Source: Kalaharituber pfeilii
Lineage: Eukaryota > Ascomycota > Pezizomycetes > Pezizales > Pezizaceae
Reading direction: 5' to 3'
Assembly: GCA_015179045.1 (NCBI GenBank)
Contig: WHUZ01000098.1
Span: 124,001-188,000, forward strand
DNA: 64,000 nucleotides
Position 1 is the stretch's first letter. Every line of letters starts with the position of its first letter. The notes beneath the pieces were generated by a model that was given only the letters and a program-made list of their open reading frames with translations, ran no database searches and was not told where the DNA came from. Of this stretch, positions 31,560-43,347 are shown piece after piece. The position numbers and the translations under genes were made by a program.

Positions 31560-32734
31560 TATATAAGCAACTACAAAATAGAATTCTTGGACTCCCGGAT
31601 TCTCAGCACATCACGCACCAGCGCCACTACTAGTGCTGTATGCACCTATTATTGCATACAAAGATGGGCGAGAACTTTTGTTTACAACGGCAAAGAAAGT
31701 GCCCTTGCTATAGTAAAAACTGGTTATAGTGAAGCAAATCGGTCAGATTTCTCGTGTACTAGTACCTGGCGGTTGGTTGCCATGGGACTAGTCTAAATTT
31801 CGTCATACATACTAGGGGTACGTACTTTATTTGACTGATTCTTACCTAAACCAGCAAGTTTCGGACAATGAGTGCATACGCATAAGACGCCTTAAATCTA
31901 CCACATCATGAGTTTACCCAGTCTACACATGACAGATCTCCAGTATCTACCATCATGAGCCAGCTACAACAGCAGCGAGTTCACACGCTGTTACTCCACG
32001 CCCTACTACACCCATGAGCCAGCAGGATAGCAGCTTGAGCAGGACAAATGACAAGATTGAGAGAGTAGTTGTTTTAATGCAGGGAAATCGTAAAGGTGGT
32101 ACGGAACAAATAGGTAGGTTTCACTACCCCAGGGTTGTAGCAGGGCTGAAGTCTTTTAGCGTGCGGCATAGCCGCAATTGCGATTTTGCTCCGTCAGGGC
32201 AGTTTCAGGGATACGTAGATTTTGCAGCCATATGCATTGGTACAGGAGATGGAGCTTCCTAGCGCAACTTTAACGTAACGCAAAGCTAATAAACCACTAC
32301 TGTAGTGAACAAGACCCTAGCAACGAACTGCTTGGTCTGGGGGGTTGCACAAGAACTGAAATCAAAAAAGAAACAAAGCAATAACCAGTTCGGAGCTGAG
32401 AGCCCCCTCCCCCCCAAAAAAAACATAATGAAAATAATTTTTTTTTACAAAACAATAAACTAAAATAAAATATTTAAAAAAAAATAAAGAACGAGTTTGA
32501 TGACGTGGCTACTCATAAAAAACTAAAGTCTCAAAATGCATACATGTCTCAGATTCGAATTTTTTCTCACAGATTTCTAATTACATACTGTACTTCTAAA
32601 TGTATGAACAGCAGCTAAAGTTTACCTCACTAACTTAACCTGACTTAAATTTCTACTTTACTACATCTATTCTAGCATGGAATGTATACTCATACGGAGT
32701 GTTAATCCCTTATACAGATACTCTTGGTATAGTA
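31560..32734. other. Mostly unassigned; relic of the CAGGTGA-type MITE
   Basis: 31660-31770 matches the interior of the MITE at 35023-35339 (gaaagtgcccttgctatagt, aaaactggttatagt). The rest, including an A-rich block at 32410-32500, shows no gene. Confidence 0.5.
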
Positions 32735-32925
32735 CTAGCTAGGTTCAAAAGTATTCGGACGCCTGACTAATGTATATTCTGCGCTATGCAGCATATGGCG
32801 TGCACTAATCCACTTCTAGGTTCCCCACTTGGCAAAGTTCGCACAAGATAAATGTGCAAACAGGGATATAAGAAAAGTGGGGATGATCCTTATAATGACT
32901 GCTTCGGAGGTGACTGTCAAACAGC

Positions 32926-33424
32926 TAACAACGTGACCCAACGAGAGGGTAATACGATGCGTAGCGGAAGAATAAGGATAGCGGGGCAAGCGCTATAGAG
33001 GAAAGATAATGGTGCAAACGGCGGCAGCAATGGAGTGGAGGCACGGAGGAAGGCAACGAGGAGAGGAGTTGAGCGACTCTATGGTATTAAGTGGGTGCGG
33101 GTTTCCGCAGACTATATACACAGAAAGCGAGACGACTATACCCAAATGGTTGCCGTAGATATAGGCAACAAACTTGTACAGTTTCGTAAAGAAAAGGAGA
33201 AGTAACACAAGCTGTATGCGAGTTCGAAACAAATCCCAGCTGAATGTGATATCCGAAGTAATTCTGTAAATAAATGAAAGAATTACAATATACGAGATAA
33301 CCATAGCAACCATCCATGTAAACGACATGTGAAACGAAGATAAGAAAGAATTAAGCCAATAAAACAATAACAGAACGTGTATGTCGTGATAATAGAAGGC
33401 GGGATCAGACTGTCCGTTTTGACA
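32926..33424 (-). mobile_element. Solo LTR, family L1, copy 2 (499 bp)
   Basis: Same TGTCAAAACGG to CGTTGTTA boundaries as copy 1. The perfect 5-bp duplication ACAGC lies at 32921-32925 and 33425-33429. Very few differences from copy 1 are visible, which suggests recent activity. Confidence 0.9.
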
Positions 33425-33765
33425 ACAGCTGTCAAAATGACATTCCTAACAGCTGCCAAACGAGTCAAGGCAGCTGCCAAAATGACACCTAAAACAGCTG
33501 CAGAAACGCCCGTCTGAATGGCTGCTGCAATAGTTGCTGAAATGGTTGTTAAAACAGCTGCCAAAATGACGGTAAAAGCAACGGTAAAAAATAGCTGCAG
33601 AGACCATGCTAAAATCAGCGAGCGGTTGGTGAAATGGCTGCTGAAATGGCTGCTAAAATGGCTGTCAAAACGGCTGCCAAAACTACGGTCAAAATAGCTG
33701 CCAAAACGACGGTCGGAGCATCTGCCAGAACGACGGCCAAAACAGCTGCAGAGCGACGGTCAAGA
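33425..33765. repeat. Degenerate 12/18-bp minisatellite
   Basis: Units around aacagctgccaaaatgac and atggctgctaaa. Forward translation reads as MAAKMAVKTAAKTT-like repeats, but the array lies within the Tc1-like element and lacks gene context. Confidence 0.7.
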
Positions 33766-34024
33766 CAGGTGCTGGTTCGGAAAATATTGGAACGCTGCAT
33801 AACATATTTGCACTATCCCAACAGGCGAATAGCCCACACAATTTATGCAGCGTTCCAATACTCTCCGATATATCTTGTGCGATCATTAATCTAACTTTGC
33901 TAGTAGCCTCATCCCCAGCTCTGCAAGTGCGTTATCTGGAAGTGGATTAGTGCATGCCATCCATATACTACATAACACAAACTATGCATTAGTCAGGAGT
34001 CCGAATACTTTTGAAACTGGCTAG

Positions 34025-34880
34025 TACTAGTAGCAAAACCTGCGTGAAGACGATGTGACTGCATGTTCCGATGTGGCTCACACAGCGATGCATACCAGCA
34101 TTGCAGATGTATTGGTAGGAGAAAATAAGGATTAGGAATGGTGAACGCTTGGGGAGTTGACATCGAGGCTCCAAATACCGAATAATTATTCCATTGAGGG
34201 CGACTGGTTTAGGATGCGATATGCTCTTTGGCGGGTACATGGAAACATGGGCCAATGAGCTTACCTCTTAGTGGCCCGGGCTAGTCCGTAATACAAGGTA
34301 ACTGCATATTGTGCAATAACATTCATGAGATTTAACATACTGCATGTTATTCGTTTTTCCTCACAGGGGTGCTTTTTTTCTTCTTTTGAGCCACGTAACC
34401 CCGCATGGCAACAGTGGGTGTTTAAAGCCGAACAACACCATGCTAGACAGCAGTAACTTGTGTTTGTGCCGTAACAGTATCATGTTGATGATGAGCTGTC
34501 CAATGGCGGTTCGGCAAATAGCCACTTGTTGATGGCTCGCGGCTGGATGAAAATTCTTACGACCTGTGCATCCTAGTGGTCATGCCCTTGCGAAGTGAGG
34601 TCTTTCAGCGACGTGGTCAGGCGCTGACTAGTCCTATTGGTGTTTGATCACCAAGCAGATGTAAAGACAAATATACGACAAATTTATGTTGTACTATTGG
34701 TTTGGCTTGCATTTAAGAAGTGGATCAATTTTGTGCAGGAGCAGCCATGACCACAAACCAGCTGGCAATAGCTCTAGTATAACTCGGTACTGAATTCATA
34801 AAAGAGACAACCACTTATATAGGCAAGTACGTATACTGGTTAGAAGTTTACTGTTACTACATGCAATTAGACCGCTAACT
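34025..34880. other. No gene; one decayed class-C tail
   Basis: 34370-34412 is a minus-strand T-run followed by cacgtaaccccgcatggcaa, a tail remnant. Otherwise unassigned. Confidence 0.5.
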
Positions 34881-34884
34881 GCGA

Positions 34885-34948
34885 TGTGAGCTGCCACTGG
34901 CACCAGCCGCATGCGGGGTCATGTGACATGAAAAAAAAAAAAAAAAAC
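34885..34948 (+). mobile_element. Class-C tail insertion
   Basis: Hairpin region gagctgccactggcaccagc then cgcatgcggggtcatgtgac, then poly(A). No clear duplication. Confidence 0.7.
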
Positions 34949-35022
34949 CCTCCAGTGCAGTAATTTTCATATCTACAAGGCAGTAATGTTTGCTCCAGAA
35001 GAATTCAAGTGAATTCATGGTA

Positions 35023-35339
35023 CAGGTGACCCTGGCGATAATGAAGCCAAGAATCGGACCTATTTTCTGTACTATAACCACTTTTCACTATAACAAGGGC
35101 ACTTTCCTTGGCTGTGTACACAAAGAATCCGGCCCATCTCTTCACTAGCCTCTCGCCATAGCCCCCAGGGCGGCACGCGAGTAATGATATAAAAAAAAAA
35201 AAAAAAATCTTCACTAGCCAGGTTTTCACTAAAAAGAGGTTCATTATAGCCAGCGTCACCTGTATCTCTCTTGTGATGAGTGAACTGTTGAAGTGAAATC
35301 GGTCAGATCCTTGGCCTTCATTATGGCCAGGCTCACCTG
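35023..35339. mobile_element. Pogo/Tc1-like MITE with nested LINE-A tail
   Basis: TA-flanked, with inverted termini CAGGTGACCCTGGCGATAAT on the left and the inverse of CAGGTGAGCCTGGCCATAAT on the right. It is 317 bp including a 57-bp LINE-A tail. No coding capacity. Confidence 0.85.
35151..35207 (+). mobile_element. LINE-A tail-only insertion, 57 bp
   Basis: Perfect 12-bp duplication tcttcactagcc (35139-35150, 35208-35219). Outer stem CTCGC/GCGAG, inner GCCC/GGGC. Confidence 0.97.
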
Positions 35340-35344
35340 TACTT

Positions 35345-36076
35345 GACACTTTGTTAGCCCCTGTTCGTTTTTTCCTTATCGCAAAACCTCGCATACAGCT
35401 GTTCGCAATAGCAGGGTGGCCCCTGGTCTGGAATTGGCATTGATTGGGTTTTCTATTACCGAACGTCTCGGGCGACTGAGAAGTCTGTTTACTACATACG
35501 TCGCTACAATCAGCCTTCCAATGGTCAACAAATATCAGGCGACGCAGCTTGTTGGATTATAATTTCTGTGCCCTCCTTGGTCATTGTCATAGTTGGGGTG
35601 GATTTACAAGGCATACGTACTTTAACCTGACTCGATGACACTATTTTACGTGACTTTGAATCGTAGTCTAGGTGCCAAATAATTTGTGATTACATAGGAT
35701 ATGAGGCAATAACCTACATCTACTTTCTCCCAGATTAGGTACTCTTTAAACCCTACTTCTGCGCATATATTCGGTTTTGTTCCTCTTTCTTCCCGACGAA
35801 CCTCTGTTACGACGAAGACCTCTCAACTTAGAAACCGTCAGCCCTCAGTCTTCTCATTTTTGGTCATTGCTGCACATTCAATGCTTGGAAACAGCCTACA
35901 TTGAAGTCCCTCATGTTACTAAGCCCTAGAATTCGCTCGTACTGTCTGCTGCTATATATATCGATAAGCACTTGCGACAGCGCCACAAACGTCAAACGTG
36001 TGTTACAATAAATACTTATTTTACGTCTTCCTCAAAGATATACAATATACAGTAAAACCAGCCATAAGAACCTATT
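35345..36076. other. Upstream of the Q-rich ORF, no gene seen
   Basis: AT-rich, short frames only. A tatatatatcg word at 35953-35963, about 115 bp before the ORF, could be a TATA-type element. Confidence 0.35.
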
Positions 36077-36481
36077 ATGGCATTTGAAGATTCCTCTCCC
36101 TCCAACCGGCGGCCACGACACCTTGAGGAACGACGAGGCCAGCAGCAAAGCGAACAGAACCTCAATGTAACGCGATCGGAGACGTGTGTGGCGATAGAAA
36201 TGGAGCGGCCTGCAGTGAACGTGGATGTGGTGGAGTCGTGTGTTGCGATAGCAATGGAGCGGCCTGCAGTGGTGGAGACTACGTTGTGTGTGAAGAGGTG
36301 TCTTGTAAGGCCGCCGGTTATAGAGCAGGCGCGGCGCCTGGAGCGGCAGCAACTGGAGCTGCGACAACAGGAGCAGCGATTGGAGCAGCAGCAACTGGAG
36401 CAGCAGCAACTGGAGCAACAGCAACTGGAGGAACAGCAACTGGAGCAACAGCAACTGGAGCAACAGCAACTGGAACTGTGA
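36077..36481 (+). CDS. Small Gln/Glu-rich coiled-coil ORF, 134 aa
   Basis: An uninterrupted frame starting MAFEDSSPSNRRPRHLEERR. The middle has a duplicated segment (CVAIEMERPAV, then CVAIAMERPAV). From residue 88 it is a run of about nine LEQQQ/LELRQ units, encoded by a 15-bp tandem repeat (ggagcaacagcaact type). It would form a helical, coiled-coil-like tail. There is no signal peptide. I do not recognise a family. The repeat could be a non-coding minisatellite that happens to stay open, since 15 is a multiple of three. The N-terminal half and the duplication favour a real but fast-evolving gene. Confidence 0.4.
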   Translation: MAFEDSSPSNRRPRHLEERRGQQQSEQNLNVTRSETCVAIEMERPAVNVDVVESCVAIAMERPAVVETTLCVKRCLVRPPVIEQARRLERQQLELRQQEQRLEQQQLEQQQLEQQQLEEQQLEQQQLEQQQLEL

Positions 36482-37448
36482 CAGCGACTGTGCCGACTGG
36501 AGCAGCAATGCCAACTGAATCAACTACAACACTAGCTATAGAATGAGGAACAGAAGCCCGCATAGTTATCTAGGGGCTAAAGCCCAATGTAGATCATAGG
36601 GGAGTCCATATAGGGGGACAAACAACCTGTTTGTTTTCTCAATATCGTATAACTCCGCTTGCAGCTGTTCACCATGGCAGGGCACGGACAAACTTGGAGT
36701 ATAGTTATTTTTTGTCTATTTTATGGAAGCGCCTGGCAGATTATGTTATCGTTTTCAGAATCTACTGTACTCGCTTATTCATTCTCATATATATGTGGAC
36801 AACTCTGGGGCTCATTTACACTGCATTTGAAGACAATGGATTGTCAGCTAGACGGGGTGCTCAGCGTATATACTAAGAGAGGCCATGGAAGTGATATATT
36901 GCAATGGAGTAGTGTCTAGAGAAGCAAAGGACTCGGAGAAGAGGTTGCTATGATGCTTGAAAAAGGAAGTAGAAGGAACTACACATAAGGACCTGGGAAG
37001 AAGCAACTTGTCATAATCTTTAGTTTAGTTGTCAATTATATTAGTTACATGTCCTTTTTTTAGTTTCCCTGTTTCTAAGTTAAATTTACTTCGCCTATCA
37101 TCCCATTCCTTTCATATTACTACTTTATCCACTTGTGCTACGAACCTCAATAGTATGAGAATGGGGTATTGGAGATAATAATGTATGTAGAAGAGTAGTA
37201 GTCTATTTTTGGGTCACGGATATGGTCTACCAGCCTAGGGCAGCGGCGCATAACAGGGTCAAGTTGAGCTTCTACCTAACTATTGCTGGACGTACATACG
37301 CTGGGCATCCAGCGTGCGCTCCAGTCCCTCGGGAACCTCCGCCCAGCCGTTACCACGACGCCCGTCGGGAAATATTAGACTGCGATACCGTGGTGGAAAG
37401 CTGCGAAAAGTAGGCATAGAATGTACGGCAGTTGTGAAATCACTGTGG
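36482..37448. other. Unassigned, with one tail relic
   Basis: 36640-36685 holds a minus-strand class-C tail (gtataactccgcttgcagct) without poly(T). Nothing else is supported. Confidence 0.45.
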
Positions 37449-37460
37449 AAGCTTTCGTCC

Positions 37461-37518
37461 TTTTTTTTTTTTTTTTATATCACATGACCCCGCGTGCGGC
37501 TGCTCGCCAAGGCAGGGC
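37461..37518 (-). mobile_element. Class-C tail-only insertion, 58 bp
   Basis: Poly(T), TATATCACATGACCCCGC, then the hairpin body ending ggcaggg. Perfect duplication aagctttcgtcc (37449-37460 and from 37519). Confidence 0.95.
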
Positions 37519-37531
37519 AAGCTTTCGTCCT

Positions 37532-38389
37532 GAAAAACATTTCCAATGGTGAGATCAAATTTGGGTGTGAAATGGAGCTGGTTGATTGTTGCGAGAGAGC
37601 CAGGGGAGCCCCTTTCAAGCCGCTCCGCGTTCGGAAGCCTACTAGTACACCAGCAGAACTCGCGAACTCGATCAGAGGAACCTCCGATCGTCCTTCAGTG
37701 TCTGCACAAGCACTAAAGTCTCTATCAAAATGCTACAATCGACAGAGCCTATGCCAGAGCTGCATGAGTACCAGAGATCCCAGCAAACAAATATACTCTT
37801 CGGTGGAAGTGTTATATCTAAGGCTCCTTCAGTCGGGAACCTGGTCAAAAATAGTTGAGTGGGGAAGACGCCAAGAAAAGTGCAAGGTCTGGGACTGTTG
37901 AAGAATATGCAGCGCTGAAGTGAAACATCGTGCACAGTGGTTGGGTGTGCTGAAACATATGCAACCTGAGCTGTGGCCATGATGCAGACTGACGTTTCAT
38001 GATTCTATGGTCTTCTATTTCCTATACCGATTATATCCTCTTCACCGTCTGAATCCGCTGCTATGCGCAACCTCATTCCGCACCAATGATTGTTTAGTTG
38101 GGTACGAAGGTACTTCCTGAATTTTGCTGCATAAATAGGGCCGCTTTGGGACGCATATGTGGGGTTATTCTGTTAGAATTAATCAACTGTATCCCACCGC
38201 AATTTCACTCGTAATCTGTAGTTTACCACAGGGACTGCTATCCCCCGGCCACCCCCTCGTCAGACCCAGCCACTTCCCCTACTACTTGGCGGTTTGGTCA
38301 GGCACAATCGGATGCAGAAGACAAAGAGCAGAATCCGGCCAAGCAACCTTCCTACCACTAAGAACTAACTCCCCTTCCATCACCCCAAT
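37532..38389. other. No gene supported
   Basis: A forward frame through here (37494-37901) begins inside the tail insertion and shows no domain. It is treated as fortuitous. Confidence 0.45.
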
Positions 38390-38640
38390 TGAGAGGTTCT
38401 AGAGAAAGAAGCAGTTCACATTGTAGTACAAGGAATGACTTTAAGAAGAAACTAGGAAATATCCGCAATCAGCTGGAAGCTGCGAACAGGGATATAGGAC
38501 AGATTACTAGGATTGACGGCTGTGGAGGAAGGAGACATTCATAGAGGAGGGGAAAATAACTAGCTCAATTGTGGTATATCCAGAGGACCAGTAAAGTTCA
38601 CAGAAAGAAAGTGAGATTGGAGGAAACTGGCGATGTCGGG
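38390..38640 (+). mobile_element. LINE-A ORF1 C-terminal relic
   Basis: Nucleotide-level match to the C-terminal domain of ORF1 (aagaagaaactaggaaatat, then gaggaggggaaaataactag, agctcaattgtggtatatcc) with stops and indels. No tail is attached. Confidence 0.65.
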
Positions 38641-38924
38641 TCACGTTACCTGTGCTCACTAGTGGTGTCCTATCGATACCAGTGGGACAGAGCACATTGG
38701 TGTGCGTTATTGTGAATTTTGCGTGTTTGGGTTCGATATCCAATTATTGAACTTTGATAAGCATACGCATGCCACCTAACAGTAATCGAGTTGGCGCCGA
38801 GTCATGGGATCGGAACTATGATTTTGATAGAACTGCGGAGTAAGAAAGATTACTTGTCGGCGCCTCGGAGCAGGGACAGATAATTGGGGCGAACTCATAG
38901 TTAGCATACTTCATGACAATACAG

Positions 38925-38992
38925 TATCATACCCTACCATAGGCTCGTAGCCTGTCTGCGGTCAAAAAAAAAAAAGAAAGAAAAAAAAGAAA
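38925..38992 (+). mobile_element. LINE-1-type tail
   Basis: ccctaccataggctcgtagc then ctgtctgcggtc and an impure poly(A). The inner hairpin AGGCT/AGCCT is kept. Confidence 0.75.
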
Positions 38993-39154
38993 ATATCTTG
39001 CAATAGATTCACACAACACACTATACAGGGAAGTGCAGAATGCACTATGTCTGTCGTTGCTGAACCGTGGATTTGAACTGGTGCAACCTGGGAGTATGAT
39101 CGGCATGGACAAGGCTAGAAACGGTTAGCTTCCTGCACAGAATATATGCATGTC

Positions 39155-39222
39155 TTTGTCTTTTTTTTGGGGGGGGATATCACGTAACCCCGCTTGCAGC
39201 TGTGCGCCGTGGCAGGGAAGAT
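39155..39222 (-). mobile_element. Class-C tail
   Basis: T-run, G-run, gatatcacgtaaccccgctt then gcagctgtgcgccgtggcag. The stem CCCTGC/GCGGGG is conserved. Confidence 0.75.
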
Positions 39223-40279
39223 TTGTCTTATTCACCAATCCCGTTGGAAAGAGATATTGCCTTGGAGGGGTTGGTGAAGAGGACGGTTGTGATCATGAGA
39301 ATATTGGCTGAGGTGTTAGTATTATACTCACTACCAGCATAAGGTTTCACACAGGGGCAACAGTTGGAGTCGTCTGTGTAGAAAGGAGCTTTGTAGCTGA
39401 ACAGACTCTCGCACAGTCCTTGCAACGTCATACTTTATGCTAGTAGCGAGTATGTTTGGGAGAGTAGCGGTGCAGAGGCTAAAATGATCGGCGAAGAACG
39501 AGACTGAAGCCAAGAAGGTATATAAATGAAGGCTAGCCTCTGCACGTTACAGAGATTTCTGATGCACGAAAAAAAGTATATACATCTTGTGCAACCCCCG
39601 TTGTGGGACGAATTACGTTCGACCATGTCAGTAGCCATTTGTGGTGAAAGTCGTGTAATCATGTACTCAAGTAATGACGGGTGACGTCCCCTACTCGAGT
39701 ACTCATATCTTGATAGTGAGCACTTTTATCTCCTAATCAAAAGAAAATGTGCAGCAAATTGTCGCAAAGCACCACCAGGTTTTTCTGCCCCGTAAACGCC
39801 CAATAAAAGTATTACTCTTTGGCTAGATTGATGCATACTTTGTTTTGGATAGATATGAAGGAGGAAAAAAGAATGTGGAACAAGTCTCGACTTTGAATGG
39901 AGAATATTTCGTGCTGATGCATCAGGTTGCGTATGCAGAGTCAGGTAACAGTAACGTTGTATGTCGTAGGGTTCAAGGATACAGCTCATAGATTCTCCCT
40001 CAAATCACATATGAACGCGAGCCATGGTTGATACTTTTCCTTTGGGAGCCTGACATTTAAAAGAGGGAAGGAGAGAGTATCCAGCTTTCTTTTGTTCTCC
40101 ATGCAAAGACTTTCTACTTTATACGAAGCAGTGCACACTTTTACTGCCCTTGCGAGTCTCCAGTTTTGCTCTCAGGCCATCACGTCAAGAATTCTCCGCA
40201 GCGATAGCGCCACATTTCGGACCTACTCCAACCAAAAGTCATTCAATTGACACCCCTGCAGAGCGACATTGCCTGAAAA
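39223..40279. other. 5' flank of the duplicated segment, copy 1
   Basis: 39500-39660 resembles 42890-43040 and 52090-52210 (ttgtgggacgaattac type words). 40090-40130 matches 48150-48195. No gene is seen. Confidence 0.5.
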
Positions 40280-42214
40280 ATGTCCGCACCTCTACGTGAT
40301 ACAGATCTGTTGGATCCCGACGCCTATCTCACCGATGATACGCTTGATACCTTGTGGCAGTGGTATTGGGCAGCAAACAAGGACAAAGTTGATCCCCAAC
40401 TCATTTTCGGGAAGCTTGTTAATGCGGTATGCTGTGTACCTCCTTTGTCTTTTGCTCAATCGAAATTAGCATCCACAGCTTACATTGCTCTTGTGCACCT
40501 GCACGTATGTAATATAGACTCGGAAACCATACCGCGCCCACCTTGTGAAACCTTTAACCAGCAGCTCCAGCTTCGGAGACAATCCACACCTACCAATTAG
40601 GACTGAAGCAGCCCCCTCCCCTTATATGCCACAATATGATGACGATAGTTCCACCATGACAGTTAAAGCCCAAGCTGGCAACTCTAGAAAAACAACTCGA
40701 TAATAAACAGAGCGAGATTCAACAACCCGAGAAGTCCTCAAATGCCTTGACGGAAGAGAAACAGGATTTTGAGGCGAAGCTGATGTCTACAATTGCAGAG
40801 TTGAACGCTAAACTCACAAATGCCGAAAGGGAAGTCAAAAATAAACAATGCAAGATTGACAGACTTTGGCAATCCTCCACTGCAATACTAGTAAAGGACA
40901 ACAAAGACCTTGAGGCGAAGCTGACGTCTACAATTGCAGAGTTGAACGCTAAACTCACAATTGCGGAAAGGGAAGTCAAAAATAAAGAATGCGAGATTGA
41001 CCGACTTCAGCAGTCCTTCAACATTCTAGAAAAGGACAATAGTGATCTCGTGGAGAAGCTGATGTCCACAATTTCAGAGTTGCACACTGAACTCACAATT
41101 GCGGAACAGGAGGTCAAATATAAAGGATACGAGATTGAACGACTACAGCAGTCCTCCAACTTACCGGAAAAGAACAACAGTGATCTCCAGGAGAAGCTGA
41201 CATCCACAATTTTAGAGTTCAATGCTAAACTTGCGAAAGCAGAAGGGGAAGTTAAAAATAAACAAGGTGAGATTGGCTGAATTTGGTAGTCCTCCATTGT
41301 AAAACTAGTAAAGGACAACAAAGATCTTCAGGCAAAGCTGACATCTACAATTTCAGAGTTGGCCACTAAACTCACGAATGTGGAAAGGGAAGTCAAAAGT
41401 AAACAATGCGAGATTGACCGACTTCGGCAGTCCTCCAATGTACTAGAAACGGAAAACAAAGATCTCCAGGCGAAGCTGATATCTACAATTTCAGAGTTGA
41501 AGACTAAACTCGCAAATGCAGAACAGGAAGTCAAAAATAAACAAGGTGAGATTGACTGAATTTGGCAGTGCTCCACTATAATACTAGAAGATCTCCAAAG
41601 CAAAGCTGACGTCTACAATTTCAGAGTTGGCCACTAAACTCACGAATGTGGAAAGGGAAGTCAAAAGTAAACAATGCGAGATTGACCGACTTAGGCAGTC
41701 CTCCAATGTACTAGAAAAGTACAACAAAGATCTTCAGGCGAAGCTGAAGGAGGTCCAAGAGCAAGCGCAAGCTAATAAATCTCTGGCAACAACCCTTGTT
41801 GCCATTAAATCTGCCTTTTTCGATAATAAATATATCCAATTAATCTCCGAGAAGAACTATGCTGGGGCAGGACCATCTACCGGAATCGCAGAGGGCGGCA
41901 CTCTTAAACTTGAGCGGGACTATGCAAAAGGTACGATAGCAATAAGGTCAAGCAGTGGTGGCAATACATACTTGAGCATTGATGGGTCCTCAGTGCGTCC
42001 AGGAAGGCAGAATCCAGGCGGGACCATTGTGTTCACCAAGACGTGCGGAGCCAATGCATTGTTCCGAATTCGTATGAAGGACCACAAAAAGATGTATATT
42101 GAGTCTGTTGCCTTCCCTGGAAGATTCCTTACAATCAATAAGTGGATAGGGTACAAAGTTCAATTGCAGGGTGTAGATGAAGCGTGGGAAGAATTTCATT
42201 TAGTTGATCTGTAG
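40280..42214 (+). pseudogene. Coiled-coil repeat / putative beta-trefoil protein, copy 1 (broken)
   Basis: Exon 1 (40280-40426) encodes MSAPLRDTDLLDPDAYLTDD and TLWQWYWAANK. A GTATGC...ATATAG intron at the same place as in copy 2 leads to exon 2 at 40518. A 2-nt deletion relative to copy 2 shifts the frame near 40660. From about 40770 a 138-bp unit (46 aa; AKLTSTIAELNAKLTIAERE pattern) repeats about seven times with heptad spacing. Two units have become terminated where GACCGA turned to GACTGA-like text. The last frame (41627-42214) carries the C-terminal domain, about 140 aa with NTYLSIDGSSVRPGRQNPGG and GRFLTINK. This alternation suits a beta-trefoil/fascin-like fold (inference). Function unknown. 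Confidence 0.7.
40771..41750. repeat. 138-bp coding tandem repeat, about 7 units
   Basis: Units begin gaagctgatgtctacaattt or similar and contain gaaagggaagtcaaaaataa. They encode 46-residue coiled-coil segments. Copy 2 of the gene has only two units, so the array expanded or contracted between the copies. Confidence 0.9.
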
Positions 42215-43284
42215 ACTGCATTTGTCATTGAATGTCTTTACTCAAATTAGGGAGTATCAATCTTTGTTACTTGAAGAAATATTCATTTGATTTGCTTTTC
42301 CTGTCTTTGTCTAAAAAAAATTACCCACATCAAACAAGAATAGTATATGGTTACAGAGACAACATGAGAACGTACGAGGTACTAGACAATGGCCAAGTCT
42401 CTACAGGTTCACCGACGCGTGGGGTTCCTAAACCCTAGCGATACATCATTGAACACTAGAAATATACCTTCAAGTTAAGAAAGGAACGGCCTTTGTAGCA
42501 ATCGTGAGTGGAAAGCTAATAAGGCATCTCTTTATGTTCCCTCGAAACACGGTAGGTGGACTATATGTCCTGTACCGGCGGGGGTGTGTCAGTATCGCTC
42601 GCCTGCAGGGCAGTCATAACATGAAAGGGACAGCAGTTTACCAATGGGGGTGAACAGTGCGGGAGAGTTTGGGGTGACAGGCAGCACAGAGCGCTGTGGA
42701 GGATAATTCTGATAGCAAGCGGTTTTGTACCCGCAATTTCGCTCTTGGCACTAACCAATGACCCCCGGATGTACAAGCTCAGCGACGACACAAACTACCA
42801 CAATTGGAGCAACAAGCGAGCTCGAGAGTTCTTAACGAAGCGAACGCAGCAATACGAATTCTGCAGTGAACAACCAGGAATTGAACGACTGCACCTAGGG
42901 GGAATCATGACTTCTCGAATGAAAGGCTAGCCCCTGCATGTTGCAGAGATTCTACTGCAAGAAAAATATTACACATCTTGCAACCTGTTGTTGTGGGACG
43001 AATTGGTCTCGATCACGTTAGTAGTCATTCATGGTGAGTCATGGAAAATGCCTATTTAGGAGACGATACTGCACTGATCGAGTAACTACTCCCATAAATG
43101 AGATAGTACTGAGCTCTAATAAGTAAGCGCAACTATTATACTGTAACTCCTTTATACAACCAGGAGTTCTGGAATGTGACACCTACCTATACAGTACCTA
43201 TTTTGAAAGACTAATTTCACCCTAGCTTCGTTCTGTAGTTGTCTTGCATGACATTGACGTTGAAAGACGCTCACCATTTGATGT
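42215..43284. repeat. 3' flank of duplicated segment, copy 1
   Basis: Stretches match 51060-52215 in order (atggttacagagacaac; gcgatacatcattg; ttgcaacctgttgttgtggg). Diverged and non-coding. Confidence 0.65.
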
Positions 43285-43347
43285 AGTTTCTTTTCTTTTT
43301 TTTCCCAACACGTAACCCTGCTTACTGCTACTCACTATGACAGGGTA
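43285..43347 (-). mobile_element. Class-C tail relic
   Basis: T-rich run, cacgtaaccctgcttactgc then tactcactatgacaggg. Decayed hairpin, no duplication seen. Confidence 0.6.

Larger units (their letters stand above)
32735..34024. mobile_element. Tc1/mariner-like non-autonomous element with nested LTR
   Basis: Flanked by TA. The inverted termini are CTAGCTAGGTTCAAAAG then TATTCGGAC on the left, and CTAGCCAGTTTCAAAAG then TATTCGGAC on the right. Similarity continues about 110 bp inward through gcactaatccactt. It contains a solo LTR and a minisatellite but no transposase frame. The superfamily assignment rests on the TA target and the terminal sequence. Confidence 0.85.

Noticed and set aside
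37494..37901. 135-codon forward frame
   Set aside because: It starts within a tail insertion that has a target duplication, so the apparent start is foreign to the rest.
38950..39110. B-box-like gttcaaatcc on the minus strand
   Set aside because: The T-stem does not pair and no anticodon arm is visible.
41627..42214. Separate gene starting MATKLTNVERE
   Set aside because: It is the 3' part of the coiled-coil/beta-trefoil copy 1; the start codon lies inside a repeat unit.
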